Below are positions 43,300 to 54,404 of a DNA stretch of 64,000 bases, one piece after another; positions within the stretch are counted from its first letter, which is position 1; each line of letters begins with the position of its first letter. The position numbers and the translations under genes are program-made. The notes beneath the pieces are model-generated. The model was given only the letters and a program-made list of their open reading frames with translations. It did not search any database and had not been told where the DNA came from. The stretch spans positions 95,652 through 159,651 of the forward strand of contig QNGE01001000.1 in assembly GCA_008508345.1 (NCBI GenBank). Reading direction: 5' to 3'. This stretch comes from Paragonimus westermani (taxonomy: Eukaryota > Platyhelminthes > Trematoda > Plagiorchiida > Troglotrematidae).

Positions 43300-46200
43300 G
43301 GCTATCAACTGAAGCTTACTTGTTAATATGGTCGATTAAACGTCCGTAAGATTTCCTCCGTTTTACGTGTACATATATCGTGCTGAAGTCGTTACACTGA
43401 ACAGCGTGGACGCTATCAAGCAAGTGCTTGAAAGGCTTATTTCCGCCGGGTCTAAGCCATTTGCCTAATTCGCAATTAACCATGTCACTGAGTAGTTGCG
43501 CGTCGAACGCCTTTTCTTCGATCCAACCACACACAAATGCGTCGAGAAATATACCATTATTATCATTCAATCGGACGTTAATGCCCAAGTTATGAATATA
43601 TCGCTTTAAATTATAGCTTATTTTGCCATTTTCACGGCTGCTTCTGGGGAGTAGCCTCTGTTATCTTGCAATTGAACTCGTTTCGGCCAGTTTAGGGGAC
43701 CTCTCAGCTGCCTGTTTATGACCAGAAAACATGAGACACTCATCTTTATCTCGTCTGCGGACTACTGTAGCGCGGCACATTTCCGCAACACTCTGACTTC
43801 ATCCCTATCGTCAAAAGACCCTAAAGAGAAACTAACGCTGACACAAACTAGCTCTGACTTTTATTCTCCGATTTCTGGTGAAAACGGCACACAGACTGAA
43901 TTTGAGCTGATCGTTACGTCAATGTTCCACATGAAAATGTCCGTTCCGTGAACAAGAATAGTTGTATTTAAGCTGTTGTCACACTTTGTGTTATGCAACT
44001 TTGAATGCAAGCTTTGCCTCCACTTCCGACTGGCCAAAGTGTATTGTTTAGCTTCACACAGATTTAAGAGATATGGCCAGTTTGTGAGTGACGGTCTCCT
44101 CGTTGGGGTGCATTTGCTCGCAGATTGTTGTGGCCTTCTGATTCCGTAAAATAACCCTGAAAGTTAGCCGGTTTTGTGCAGAAGTATGTTCGTCGACTTG
44201 GAAAATAAGCAAAAGCAATCGTCGTACGAAAAAGATTCCTGCTGGGAGGTGGAACACAGGTGGTTATAAGAAAGAGTCGGGGTGTGCACGTGATTGCTTC
44301 TTAGCGCGCAGGCCCCAATGAAGATACAGAAACATTGAAAACGACCGTATATTGTCAGACTATCACTGTCCGAAGTAATCTGTTGAATTACAGAGAAGAC
44401 AGGGGAAGATAGATAGCTGATGGTTGTTCACTTCAATTAACTTAGGCCATACATGCTGACTAAATTTTATGGGCCACCACCGGACGTCCAGAAATTCAGA
44501 GTGGAAGCCCAGGCTTCCAACACTGGAGGCGGTGCTCAGCATAGAACGGGGTTGAGTAGGGCACGACCGAAACCGGGGAGCGCTCACAGATCTAACTTAA
44601 TTGGTCATTACACCGACTTCATGCATGGAGATCCCAAATAAACGGACCCCCATTCAAACAAAGGGGATAGTTGTATACAGGCTATTGCCGCTTGTCGCAT
44701 AGTACAAGCTAGACTGTAGCCTCTGCTAGTATGTTGTTAGAGGATGCTATGGCTTGTTTGCTTCTGCGTCGATGTCAGTTTGAAGTCTTGTAGTGGCGAC
44801 GACAACTCAAGGTATCATGACGTTGTATCAGACTGCGAAGGCCCACGGGAGGGATATGTGTGCTTCGCGTTTTCCCCCGTAAAAATAATAAGATTTCGGC
44901 GACTGTTGCAAGAGGTCGTATATTGAAGCCTGAGGTACCCCCAATCATTTCGGTTTATCTAACTCAGCGTCAATCATCCATATGTAAAATCAAAGGTCAT
45001 CGTTCGAAATGTACCGCAGTCCCCTCATCGGAGATAACAGTATGAGCCAGGAATAGAGTGGAATTACTAGTCCTTGTTTGAAGTAAAAGGAAATTTATCG
45101 ACGTTCTGAAGCAATCTTCAGGAGCGCAGCTAACGATCACGCAAGAAAAGCTGTTCCACTGGTTTATAGCCCTATAGGGAAATAACCGTTGTTTGCAATG
45201 GTTGCCTAACGGGGCTTGTGAGCTGTTCCGTCATGCCCCTCTCCGTCTTCATTATCGTCCACGATGAACGACTGTTCTGCGGGGCCCACACTAAGAAGAC
45301 GTGTCATAGTCAGGTCCTACTGGACACGAACGCAAATACCTGCTACGAACAGAATAAGCGAATGATGCGAATGAGAAACTGTCCCGAGTAGCGTGAGACG
45401 CGGGTATCCATTATCGGAATCGTACGCTTGGGGAAAGTTGAAATATGTGGTGTAAGTCGTCCAGTTGCTTCCGCCAGATGGAATATATCCGAAAATGTCC
45501 GAATTTCCGGCTCAGTTGCTCTAAAACTCTTGTAGATCCATTCACTTTTGAGGGTACTAACGAGTTTTGGACGACGTCCACCTTGAAAATCAGCCACACT
45601 CCAGTGACATTCACAGGTACAGGACACAGTGAAATAACAATTGCTCTAAGGCACTGCAGTAAACGGTGACGAAAAAGACACGGCTGATCCACCATGTTGG
45701 TCTTCTTATCGTACCTCTATTAAGAATTACTTTGCGTCTGGCCTGGATATTTCTACCCAGTCTTCTTTTATTTCTTTCTGTTCACGTGAAACCTTCATTT
45801 ACTAAGCCTAATAATTCATGGCTTTTCCTTTGTTATCGCTTCACGTTATGCTCAAGATCACCGAATTATCCTCTAGCAACGTCGCTGATGATAGCACAAT
45901 TATGCCCCACCTAGGTAAGCTTCTATGCGGGGGCCGCAGATGATTTCTGGGAATTCAGGGGACTGGCAGCTGCTCCGACACTTTCAACGTTTGACATTAC
46001 CCAAACCGCAGTGGATCGGTAGACCGTGCTCACCTGCTGTATGTGGAAAGTAGGTTTCGAGGTGTGTATGCCCCGTTTGTACCGTTCACGCCCTAGCCTA
46101 GGAGGATAGTTTATTCTCAGACAAAATGATTCAGGAATCACCCAGCAGTGATCAGCATGAGCACGACGAAACTTGAAACCAACAATTATTGTCGGCTGCT

Positions 46201-47675
46201 TTGTGAGACATAACGTTTGAAGAAAGCTGATGCAGTTAGAGCGAAATCCCGGAGACATCATGGAATGGGAAACGTACATGCGGGCGAATGGATAGAATGT
46301 CTTTCCAGAGCAATGAGAAGAAATTGCACAGCCTCATGTATAGCCACAGTTTCAGACAAAAAAAGGATTGGTTGTCCTAAGTTTTTTTAAAACTCCCCAG
46401 AGAAAGGTAGATGAACAGAGAGAGCTTCTTCTACCACGAGAGGGCAGACACCCTGTAGAGAAAAATCCCGGAGCACCTGGAAAAACCAGTGAGGTGGACA
46501 ATGGTGGAGAAAAAATGTGGTAATTAATAAGAATCCAGAACAGATAATGAGAGGAGACCGCCAAGATGGCGTGTCATGCGATAACATGTGGTCAACCTAC
46601 TGCTAACCGTAACCATCCCAGAGCCTTTGGCGGCTAAGAGGGTCCAGAGGATGGGGGAATGGTAAGAGAAGACTTTCTCGATTGTCGGCAAACCCGGACC
46701 TATATTAGTCGGATTTATCAACCCTCGACATGGAGAAAGGTTTCTGTCGGCCGCAGGTATCATCAGATACTGTACAAAAGGGAAGATCCTAGTTACCCCA
46801 GATAACTCATTTAAGACGGGGCAGGATATAGCAATTCCGGCGGAACAGTCAACCATAATTTTACCGTCGCCCGTGATGCACATTGCTAGAATTTGCAGGT
46901 GCACGTCAAGAAGCTGTGGTGCACATTAGTCCTCCTCCAAAGTCAGCACATTGTAGCGTCTATCCGGTATTTTCCGGGAGATTCAACACGAAGACTCAGT
47001 GGTAGCATGCAAATCAGTTCAAGTAGGCGTTGCTTTGGAGGGCCGGATAACTCAACAGCTGCTGATCGCCAATACCCCAAGAATGGGGTGAGCCCTCATA
47101 ACCTGAAGTTCGTTCCAAGGAGAATGGGTGAAGTGAAATTACCTGTGGCCCACATCAAGCGTGTTATGTCGGAAACAAACGGAACCAACTCCGACCCGTC
47201 ACCACAGGTGCAGATTTCAATGCGGCTACTGAACTGTGTTTGAAGCCGGAGAAGGGCACTGAAAAACTCTGCCCACCCGGATATTGTGTATGCCAGGCGT
47301 ATCGACGAAATAGGAGAACAGAGAGAGGGTCGCTACTCCTGGTGGCTGGCATCAACTTGCACGTGGTTACTTGGTTCGTGAAACTGCAGAAGGTAACAAT
47401 ATTTGTGGGGTGCATCTTTGGATCCCATTTACGACAGAGTCCAAGGACGGCGGGCTGTTGGCAATGTTGGGTGGTCATGCGAGCAGAACGTAAACGATCA
47501 TCTTTCTTGGAAGTTCTACCGCAACGTGGGTCGGCTGGATCGAGGATCATGCATCAGAAGGATATTTGGGTGATCCTGTTCATCAGTTTCCAAACACCAA
47601 GGCTATGGTTCGGCAAACAAACCGACACACCCGATGGAGGTCCGACTAGTAATTAGTTGTGTTAGACCCAGTGGC
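43300..47675. other. Intergenic DNA with one dispersed repeat copy
   Basis: About 4.4 kb without a gene I recognise. Frames of 90-138 codons at 43316-43588 (-), 45343-45695 (-), 45923-46279 (-), 46524-46904 (-) and 46893-47656 (+) overlap on opposite strands and show no domain motif. One dispersed repeat (43719-43960) recurs at 55.04 kb. Confidence 0.5.
43719..43960 (+). repeat. Dispersed repeat R3, copy 1
   Basis: Resembles 55038-55240 in the same orientation. The best block is CAGAAAACATGAGACACTC...CGTCTGCGG (about 50 bp, roughly 75% by eye), with a weaker second block. Both copies are open in one frame that begins with Arg-Lys-His-Glu-Thr-Leu, so the source may be a coding part of a mobile element not identified here. 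Confidence 0.5.
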
Positions 47676-48127
47676 AACTAGTGTGGTGGATTGCCAGGTC
47701 GGGGGTGCGAGTTTTCGAACGCTCGGCCGAATACCTCAACGTGGGGGAGGTACGTTCGAAAACCTGCCGCGATCGGATCAAGGACAACGTGCGCGACCGG
47801 ATGAGTCATCGCTCGACTAGATCGGACCAACGGGCGAGGCAGGGCAGGCGAAATACGACAGACGGCCAGATCGGAGGCGTGGTTTTTCCAACATTCAGAG
47901 GAACATCTCGACACGATGTTGGAATACGGTCAAGGCCAACACTGGGTGGATGGCGGACAGCACGAGCAGCCGGACGAGCCATCGCGCAACGGAATCGGAC
48001 AAACAGACGAGGAATGGCAAGCGAAAAACCCTCCGATAGAAGGCACCGGTCACGCACGTAAACCGGTTAGAAGTGCACACGACGTGTGAACGGAAACCGG
48101 GGGGTGCTGCGGGTTGGAATTGCGACT

Positions 48128-48133
48128 TATAAA
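48128..48133 (+). promoter_or_regulatory. TATA box of the 528-bp LTR
   Basis: TATAAA placed about 80 bp before the LTR end and 44 bp before AATAAA, as expected for an LTR promoter. Confidence 0.6.
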
Positions 48134-48171
48134 CGAGAGAGCGCGCGTTGCATGTGACTAGCGGTTTGGAC

Positions 48172-48177
48172 AATAAA
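48172..48177 (+). terminator. PolyA signal of the 528-bp LTR
   Basis: AATAAA about 32 bp before the LTR end, consistent with the R/U5 polyadenylation signal of an LTR retrotransposon. Confidence 0.6.
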
Positions 48178-48339
48178 GATTGTGCTTTGCTGGACGCCTT
48201 CTCGCTACACTAGGAATCTGAATGAAGTATTGCAACCTTGAGTTCAGACATCTTGTTGGTCGACTCGATCACGTGGTCATTAGGCTGATTTTCACGTTAA
48301 CAAACCATGAACCCCTAGATAAGTGGCGTCGGGCTTCAG

Positions 48340-49755
48340 CTTCTGGAGAGGATGCATAAAATGGAGGGCGGCAGACCGCCGCACGTTCCCGTTGTGCGTG
48401 ATTTATACATGAAGGAGGAAGTGGTGGCTATCACTGGTGAGATTTGGGGTCAGCAGTGCAAGCTGAGTGTCACAAAGGCCTCGGCTATGGATGACATTAA
48501 CTCGGCAATTCCGTGACCGCTTGCTGATGCATTAACTGCTCCGTTGGTTGGTTTACTTGACAGAGAGCATGATAAAACCAAACGTTTTGCCGCCTGGTAG
48601 GTGACCGCCATCACACCGGTACAAAATATGGGAGGTGAGAAAGAGGTCTCAAACTACAGGCTTTTGTGTCTTATTTCAACCATGTAGAAAGTTTTTGAAC
48701 GGATCTTGAGGTTAATGTAGCGCAATACATCACCAGGTATAGATTGGCGGCGGCTGAGCAGCGTGACTCTGGAAGTAAGAGATTTTGCCATTCGTATTTA
48801 CCAATTTTCTAGACGAGATCATTTTATTGCTGGAGAGGAGAGATTGTGTTGTGGCCTGTTATTCAGACTCTGGAAAGGCCTTTGACTCCGTAGCTCAGAT
48901 TTTTATTAATTAACTTGGAGGCGCTGAATACATCACCTGGTGTTTTAGCATAAATGGAGGTGTTCCGGTGAAATAAGAGGTTCTGTGTGCAGCTGGAGTG
49001 CTCCAAGTCTTATACTGCGCATTTCACCAACGGTGTTCCACAACGGTTGGATTTTGGTCCACTGCTGTTCCAGATATACATGAATGACTTTACGAAGAGG
49101 GTCAACAGTTCTCACCAGATGTTCGCAGACGTTGTGAAACTTGTGGGACGCCCCAGCGAGACCGTGATATTAAGAGACCTCGACGAAACTCTCCACTGGA
49201 TACGACCGGGAAACCCCGTGAAATGTTCAGAAATGCAAACAGCCCATGGTGGTCGAGACCGAGGAATCTTTTGGATGGATAAGAGGGTCAGAACAACGTG
49301 TGTTCATCGAGATCAAAGGTGTGGAAATTCAGGTCACTGGAGACTAAAAGAGGTCAACCTAGCATATATTTGCAGCCCACGGAGTCAATCGAGCACTCTA
49401 CAAACCGAAGAAGACAATAGACTCAAGGAAGCCCAGACATTTTTGTGCTCCTGTATGAGAATTGCATGAAACCACATCTAGGGTATTATGTGCACACCTG
49501 ATGTCCTCAATTGGTCAAGAATGTTGGGGCCTAGAAAGGGTGCAAGGTGAGCTTACGAAGTTCCTCTCAGAACTTCGGGTAACGGATTACTCCAGCAGAC
49601 TCAACCATCTTAATTTCTCTTCTTTGGAAAGAAGGCGAAGAGAGATCTCACAAAATTCTTTAAAATCGAGACTGAATTGTCTGAGGCAGGGGGACGGCCG
49701 TTTACTCGCAGCGAAAATTCAACGTCTGGGGGATGCGAAAGATGCGAGGATATGA
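48340..49755 (+). pseudogene. LINE (CR1/Jockey-type) reverse transcriptase, fingers to end
   Basis: The plus strand shows, over several frames: LADALTAPLVGLLDREH, then VTAITPVQNMGG and KEVSNYRLLCLIST (NYRPxSLxS), then KVFERILR. The frame 48987-49469 has NGVPQRLDFGPLLFQIYMND (motif B, usually SGVPQGSVLGPLLF) and FADVVKLVG (motif C, FADD with the second Asp changed to Val). The frame 49462-49755 has VQGELTKFLSELRVTDY, RLNHLNFSSLERRRRE and a basic end, typical of the RT C-terminus. The endonuclease is absent. Non-functional. Confidence 0.85.
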
Positions 49756-49759
49756 AGGA

Positions 49760-50390
49760 AAGAACAAAGACTCAAGTCCGGGTCAACTTTTTCTAAAACA
49801 GATTTGTGAGCACCTGGAACTAGTTACCTTCCGCAGTAACGTTGGGCGCTGCGGTCACCGATTTCGAGCGCGAGCCTGGTAAGTGTTGGATGGCATCATT
49901 CCCGGGTCTGTAGTCATAAAGTGTCGAAGATATGTCTAACGTGACTGCAGCAACTTCTTTTCAATTGTCCTCATATTTATAATGTCACGTAGCTCTCCAT
50001 TAGTGTCAGCTATAGACAGTTTGTTTAAGGCTTCTTTACTCAATTGTTTGTTCATCGTAGTTCCTCTTTTGTCGTAGGCAGGAGGTTTTGTTCTCTCAGC
50101 TTGAAGGAGATCATGTTAGCATCAGCATTGGCTTTGATCCTGCCTGTCAGTCTGGATATACCGTGAGTGCTAAACGTGATTCCGATACCGCTTACCTCAA
50201 CCATAAAACCTCTTGTATCAAAGAGATTCTCTAGATAGTCCTGATGGAATCTTGATCAGTAAAGCTGTCGTTGCCCGGTTAATAATAAACTGTGTTCTAC
50301 ATACCACCGAAGAAGTCAAAACATTGTTAAAGAGAGCTTCTTCTTCGTTTGTTGCAACATGGCGAGATCACTGAAGCCCACTGGTGCAAG
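49760..50390. other. Spacer between two LINE remnants
   Basis: No recognised motif. It could include the 3' UTR of the left LINE or a decayed endonuclease part of the right one. Confidence 0.5.
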
Positions 50391-50394
50391 ATAC

Positions 50395-51480
50395 TGAAAT
50401 TCAACAAGCTACTAAGCTCAAGTCCTATGATTCGTACAGCTTTGTGGATATTTCATATACAGCGGTGTTAGTTAAAGCCAGCTGCCTTACTAGAAACCCT
50501 TCTGGTCTTGACAGTATACCTCCAGAGGCTTTGTGTGAAGCAGCCGAACAGCCTGCTGACTCACTTAACCCACTGTTTACGCACTCTATCTCCCAGGTTA
50601 CAGTACGTTACAGCGGGAACCTGGCGAGCGTCATACCCGTTTGCGAGGGTGGTGGACGTAATCGTTCCAGTGAGTACAGACCAATTGTTTTAATAGCAAG
50701 CGTTTCAAAAATTTGAAGGTGGTCTGATACAACTCGCTTCGCAAATTTCTCACCTCTCGTGAGTTTTTCTTTGATATACAGCACGGATTTCGCGAGGGCC
50801 GTTCAAGTACCACAAGCCTACTGATAGCCAACAACTAGCAGAACACAGGGTTAATCAAGGCAGTGAAATAGCCATTGTATTTCTCCACCATGTCCGGATT
50901 TTCGACCGCGTGGACCACGCTGTTTCAATCAGCACCCTCCCCTATTGTGGAACATACAGCTGCTTCTTCAGTGGCTTGAGGTGCAGTTTGCCAACCATCT
51001 GCACAGATTGCGCGTTAACAGTGCATTCCGAACCTGCGGGCCCACCCTCATTGGAATACCCCGAAGCTGAGTTTCAAGCCCGCAACTATTTTTGTCATTT
51101 ATCAAAAATTTTTCTCTCTTAAGCACCCCCTCGTTACTACTGTTTGCCGACGAGGTCCACACTTGGCGGGCCGTCAACACTACTGGTGGTTCTCCCATGC
51201 CACAGAAGGACCTCGGCATTCTAGTCGATTTGTCTCCAGTAAACCCTCTTGGTCTTACGCACATGCGCACCTCTCTGACTACCACGCATTACTTCGAAGG
51301 AGACTCGCTTCAGACAGTTCTTATCGAAAAGGACCAATGAATCACTGCTTTGCGCACTCTTCCGAACTCAAGGGAGGCTGAAGCAAATTGAAAGAAAGCT
51401 GACGGCACTCAGGCCTTACGGAGCGTCTTTCCGGCCAGTTCAAACCTTGTTGTTGTTTGCAGCTTCCTTATGAAAATTTC
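50395..51480 (+). pseudogene. Second LINE (CR1/Jockey-type) reverse transcriptase remnant
   Basis: The frame 50384-50716 carries NPSGLDSIPPEALCEAAEQ (usually SPGPDGIPxxxL), PLFTHSISQVTV, NLASVIPVCEGG (usually WKxAxVxPxFK) and SSEYRPIVLIASVSKI. After frameshifts, motif C appears as LLLFADEVHTW (FADD with the second Asp changed to Glu) at about 51.14 kb. KDLGILVD follows and the sequence fades by 51.5 kb. The intermediate palm is decayed. It differs from the LINE at 48.3-49.8 kb, so two families or old subfamilies sit side by side in the same orientation. Confidence 0.8.
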
Positions 51481-51484
51481 ATCC

Positions 51485-52196
51485 GGTTGCATCTGAGTGG
51501 GAGCCTTAATCTGTCCACTATTTCTACAAAAGTGCAAGTTGCTCCCGGTAAGTGTGCAAATTAGTTATCTGGAGGACTGTAAGCTAGGCCGCATCTGGGA
51601 AGGTTGGAATCTTCGAACTTGTATCGTCGACTTGGTAGTGACTCCTCCGATATTGAACCCCTCTGGTGATCTGTTCAAAGCAGAAGAAATAGCATGACAA
51701 TGAGGGACCAACATAGCAGAAGAGAATACACATATTTGTTTTTATAATTGCGCGTTCACAAGGTTTTGAACGCCTCACTCGATCATGTTGTTTCTGCTGG
51801 ATCTGTAGCGATTGGTGATACTGGCACTGAGCGGCATCTGTTGCATCAGTCCGGATAATGCGCCTTTCTAACTTATTTCAGCCCTCTGTCGAGGACCTTG
51901 GGATTCTGCGCACTGAGATATGATATCCCCAAAAGATCCGCTCACGGCATGCACGCGGCACCCAAATGAGGTAAAAACAAAAGGAAGTGACTCACAATAG
52001 TCCGTGAATGTGTGTTGGTTCAGAGCTCACCTACACTGAATGGAAGTATCCAGTGGATACGATCCGTCATGTTTGCCAAAGGGATTCCAGTCCACAGCAG
52101 TGATACCTGTGAAGGCAGGTGAATCCGGGGATATGTCGGACTAGACGGTTGATTCCGTTACCTTTCAACCTTCTAGAGATCGGCGTACAGGAGACA
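51485..52196. other. Intergenic DNA without recognisable gene
   Basis: No domain, RNA gene or repeat boundary seen; frames are under 70 codons. Confidence 0.5.
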
Positions 52197-52201
52197 CGGA
52201 G

Positions 52202-52487
52202 TGTAACTTGCAGAACAGCCGACTCTACTCTGGATGCCCGTGACTTTGCAGACCAGCCTTCGGGCAACGTGGACGCACCAGAGGGCAGCGCTCTTCTGAA
52301 GTAGGGGTTTGAACAACAGTTCTGAAAAGAGAAACAATACGAACAGACATGAGCCGAAGGGCCAGTAAGCCATGCACACGACTTACACAAACGAAGGCTA
52401 AAACAGAATCGACAACACAGCAGCAGGCCCAATCACACAACTCAAATTCAATTCGTGCGCGCTCGCTGATTTCGGTTTCGCGTTACA
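52202..52487. mobile_element. Solo LTR (286-bp family) with perfect target duplication
   Basis: Starts TGTAAC and ends GTTACA, a 6-bp inverted terminus of the TG...CA type. It is bounded by CGGAG on both sides (52197-52201 and 52488-52492). It is the second copy of the element at 38543-38828 with identical length and about 92% identity by eye. The two long minus-strand frames present in both copies are not recognisable proteins. The perfect 5-bp duplication indicates integrase-type insertion followed by LTR-LTR recombination. Confidence 0.87.
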
Positions 52488-52862
52488 CGGAGCACACAGA
52501 GAACACAAGGCTCGCGACCTTGGCGAAAAGTATCATATTTTTGGGCCACTTGATTCTGTTGGTTTACAAATCAACTGTACATGTGAATTTGAGAGAGACG
52601 AGTGTTGCGAAAAACGGTGAAAATTATGGAGTACAAAGTGCTGGACAAGTGCTACATTTCCAGTTCGTCTCGAACCCAGCAAAAACCAATAAACTATGGA
52701 CAAAGCAGATTCCGGATAGGCAGTGTGTCTAGTCACCAGAGCCTTTGCGAATTTACATGGGGAACTGGTCCGTGTTTATAAAACAAGCCATTGTCGTCGT
52801 GGCCGCCTGAGCGCGCGAAAAGTGTTAGAAACGAAAGAAGGCCTGCGAAAAATTTTCCGTTC

Positions 52863-52949
52863 GACCGTCTTTTGAGTGACTTAGAAGTGTTCAGTTAAGA
52901 CTCTAAAAAGACACTCAAAAGACGGTCAAAAGACACTCAAAAGACGGTC
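52863..52949. repeat. Hairpin with tandem 22-bp repeat
   Basis: GACCGTCTTTTGAGTG at 52863-52878 is the exact reverse complement of CACTCAAAAGACGGTC, which occurs twice in tandem at 52912-52927 and 52934-52949 with a 22-bp period. Either copy can form a 16-bp perfect hairpin stem with the left arm. It could be the terminus of a foldback or other DNA transposon, or a structured RNA element. Confidence 0.8.
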
Positions 52950-52956
52950 GTGCTAC

Positions 52957-53880
52957 ATGGGATTGCAGTCTCAAGCTGATGCACATCTCGGTACCTGGTT
53001 GGAATGTCTGAATTTCACAGGGGAGTCGTTTTCCTCGGGTCAAGTTTATCTTGACCGTAACAAAGTGTATGGTAGTGAAGTCGTCGCGGAGTCGCCAAAT
53101 TCCAGTGAGTACAGATCACGGCTTCCAAGTGGAGACTTGCCCGCGACTTTTTGTGTCCGTGACCAGTCTGGATACGTTCAACAGCGCGTGTCTCTGGTTG
53201 CATTTCTAACGAGCAGTTTGAGTGGTCACGATGTCTCCAACGAAATAGGCAACACCTATTCGCTTTGCTCGTCGGGTCCCCATTTTTTGACTACACCAGT
53301 ATCTGACCACCCGGCTGTTCCAGCTACTGCTTGGTGGTCTCAGTAGGCGTAGAATTATTGCACATGGTCCTGAGTGGTTCTTAAGACATAGGGTTACATA
53401 ACAAAATCCATAGTACGGTTTTTCTGAGCGCCCAATGCGTTTATCCAAGGATCTTGAGTATTGTTCGAGACGGTTCGAAGTGAACTAGTCAGTGATTGCT
53501 GTCTGTAACATTTCGTAAGGTGTCTTCTGAAAACATCAGATGTGGTCGGGCTTATTACGGAAGCATTTCTCAGTTTCATAAAAGTTACGAACTTTTAAGA
53601 ATGTCTCAGGGTATAGCCCGTAGTTTCGGCAGTATGAAAGAAGCATCAGATAATACCCGTTACAGCGTACATGAGGTTGTATGGCTTATATATTTTTCTA
53701 CGGCCATGTGTCCCGACCATGTAACTGTAGCCAACATCGTCTCAGTAAGTTGAGTGGTCACCGCTCAGCTGGCATGTCCATCGCAAACTGACCCCAATTC
53801 TTGACCAGTTCCTCGTGTATCCCGTGCATTCTGAAATACTTTGATGAACAGTCGCGTTGTTCACCTGGTCATCCCACCTG
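52957..53880. other. Intergenic DNA with one unassigned 129-codon ORF
   Basis: The frame 52957-53346 (+) encodes 129 residues with many Ser residues and no motif, signal peptide or membrane segment that I can identify. It starts right after the tandem hairpin. I do not consider it a supported gene. The remaining sequence shows nothing recognisable. Confidence 0.4.
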
Positions 53881-53899
53881 ATGTAGGCTAACTGGCAGT

Positions 53900-54400
53900 A
53901 ACAACGATTTTCAACCATAGGTAATCTGCATTTTTGTCACGAATAGGTCAAGCTTCCGGACCGTAGATCTGAACAGAAACATTACATCCTTTACTTTTTA
54001 ATACCAACTGAATATCATTTCGACACCGCAGATGACGGGAGCTGGTGAGGGCGTCTTGTCTTCTACTATCGCTGATATACCATCAGCTATGTTATAATCG
54101 GATAAAGTTACCGAAGTATGTGAACTTGTCCACAGCCTCAATGGACAATCTGCAATTTTAAGCGAATCTTCCAGAATGTCGTCTGTAATAGAATTGATGG
54201 ATGGGAAGAATGCGAACCCTTGGCGAACACAGGTATAAATGAACAGCTAACAGTTGTCTATAGTTCCCCACTGTACATGCGGACTGAGTGCACAGTGATC
54301 TTGAAATTAACATATTTCTCTGAAAGATAGTCCGAGAGGAAGTTTTGAACAAACGGATTGAGCTCATCCTTTGGTTGTAACATGACAACGCCCGTCCGCT
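53900..54400 (-). pseudogene. LINE reverse transcriptase remnant
   Basis: The minus strand reads FLSDYLSEKYVNFKITVHS, then RMYSGELW, then after a stop TCVRQGFAFFPSINSITDD (motif B, usually SGVRQGCPLSPFLFNxxID), then DILEDSLKIAD. Next are LSDYNIADGISAIVEDKT (motif C, usually LDYADDIxLLxE, with one Asp kept and one lost) and KLDLFVTKMQITYG. The order and spacing fit a LINE RT of a type different from the CR1-like copies nearby, with the SxGVRQG motif. Frames change at least once. Confidence 0.72.
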
Positions 54401-54404
54401 TTCT

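Larger units (their letters stand above)
47682..48209 (+). mobile_element. Solo LTR, 528 bp, with TATA box and polyA signal
   Basis: Starts TGTGGTGG and ends GCTACA, bounded by the tetranucleotide CTAG at 47678-47681 and 48210-48213 as a 4-bp target duplication. TATAAA lies at 48128-48133 and AATAAA at 48172-48177, the order expected for U3-R-U5 on the plus strand. The U3 part is rich in G+C and CpG and holds an imperfect duplication of about 70 bp (near 47.79 and 47.96 kb) and a 9-bp inverted repeat around 47.9 kb. No retrotransposon body adjoins it. It may belong to a Ty3/Gypsy family, but which one is not known. Confidence 0.8.

Noticed and set aside
46524..47656. Several frames of 116-138 codons on both strands
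   Set aside because: They overlap one another on opposite strands, none has a domain pattern, and the region is moderately GC-rich.
47681..48173. Long frames on both strands (126, 83 and 92 codons)
   Set aside because: They lie wholly inside the 528-bp LTR and follow from its high G+C content and internal duplication.
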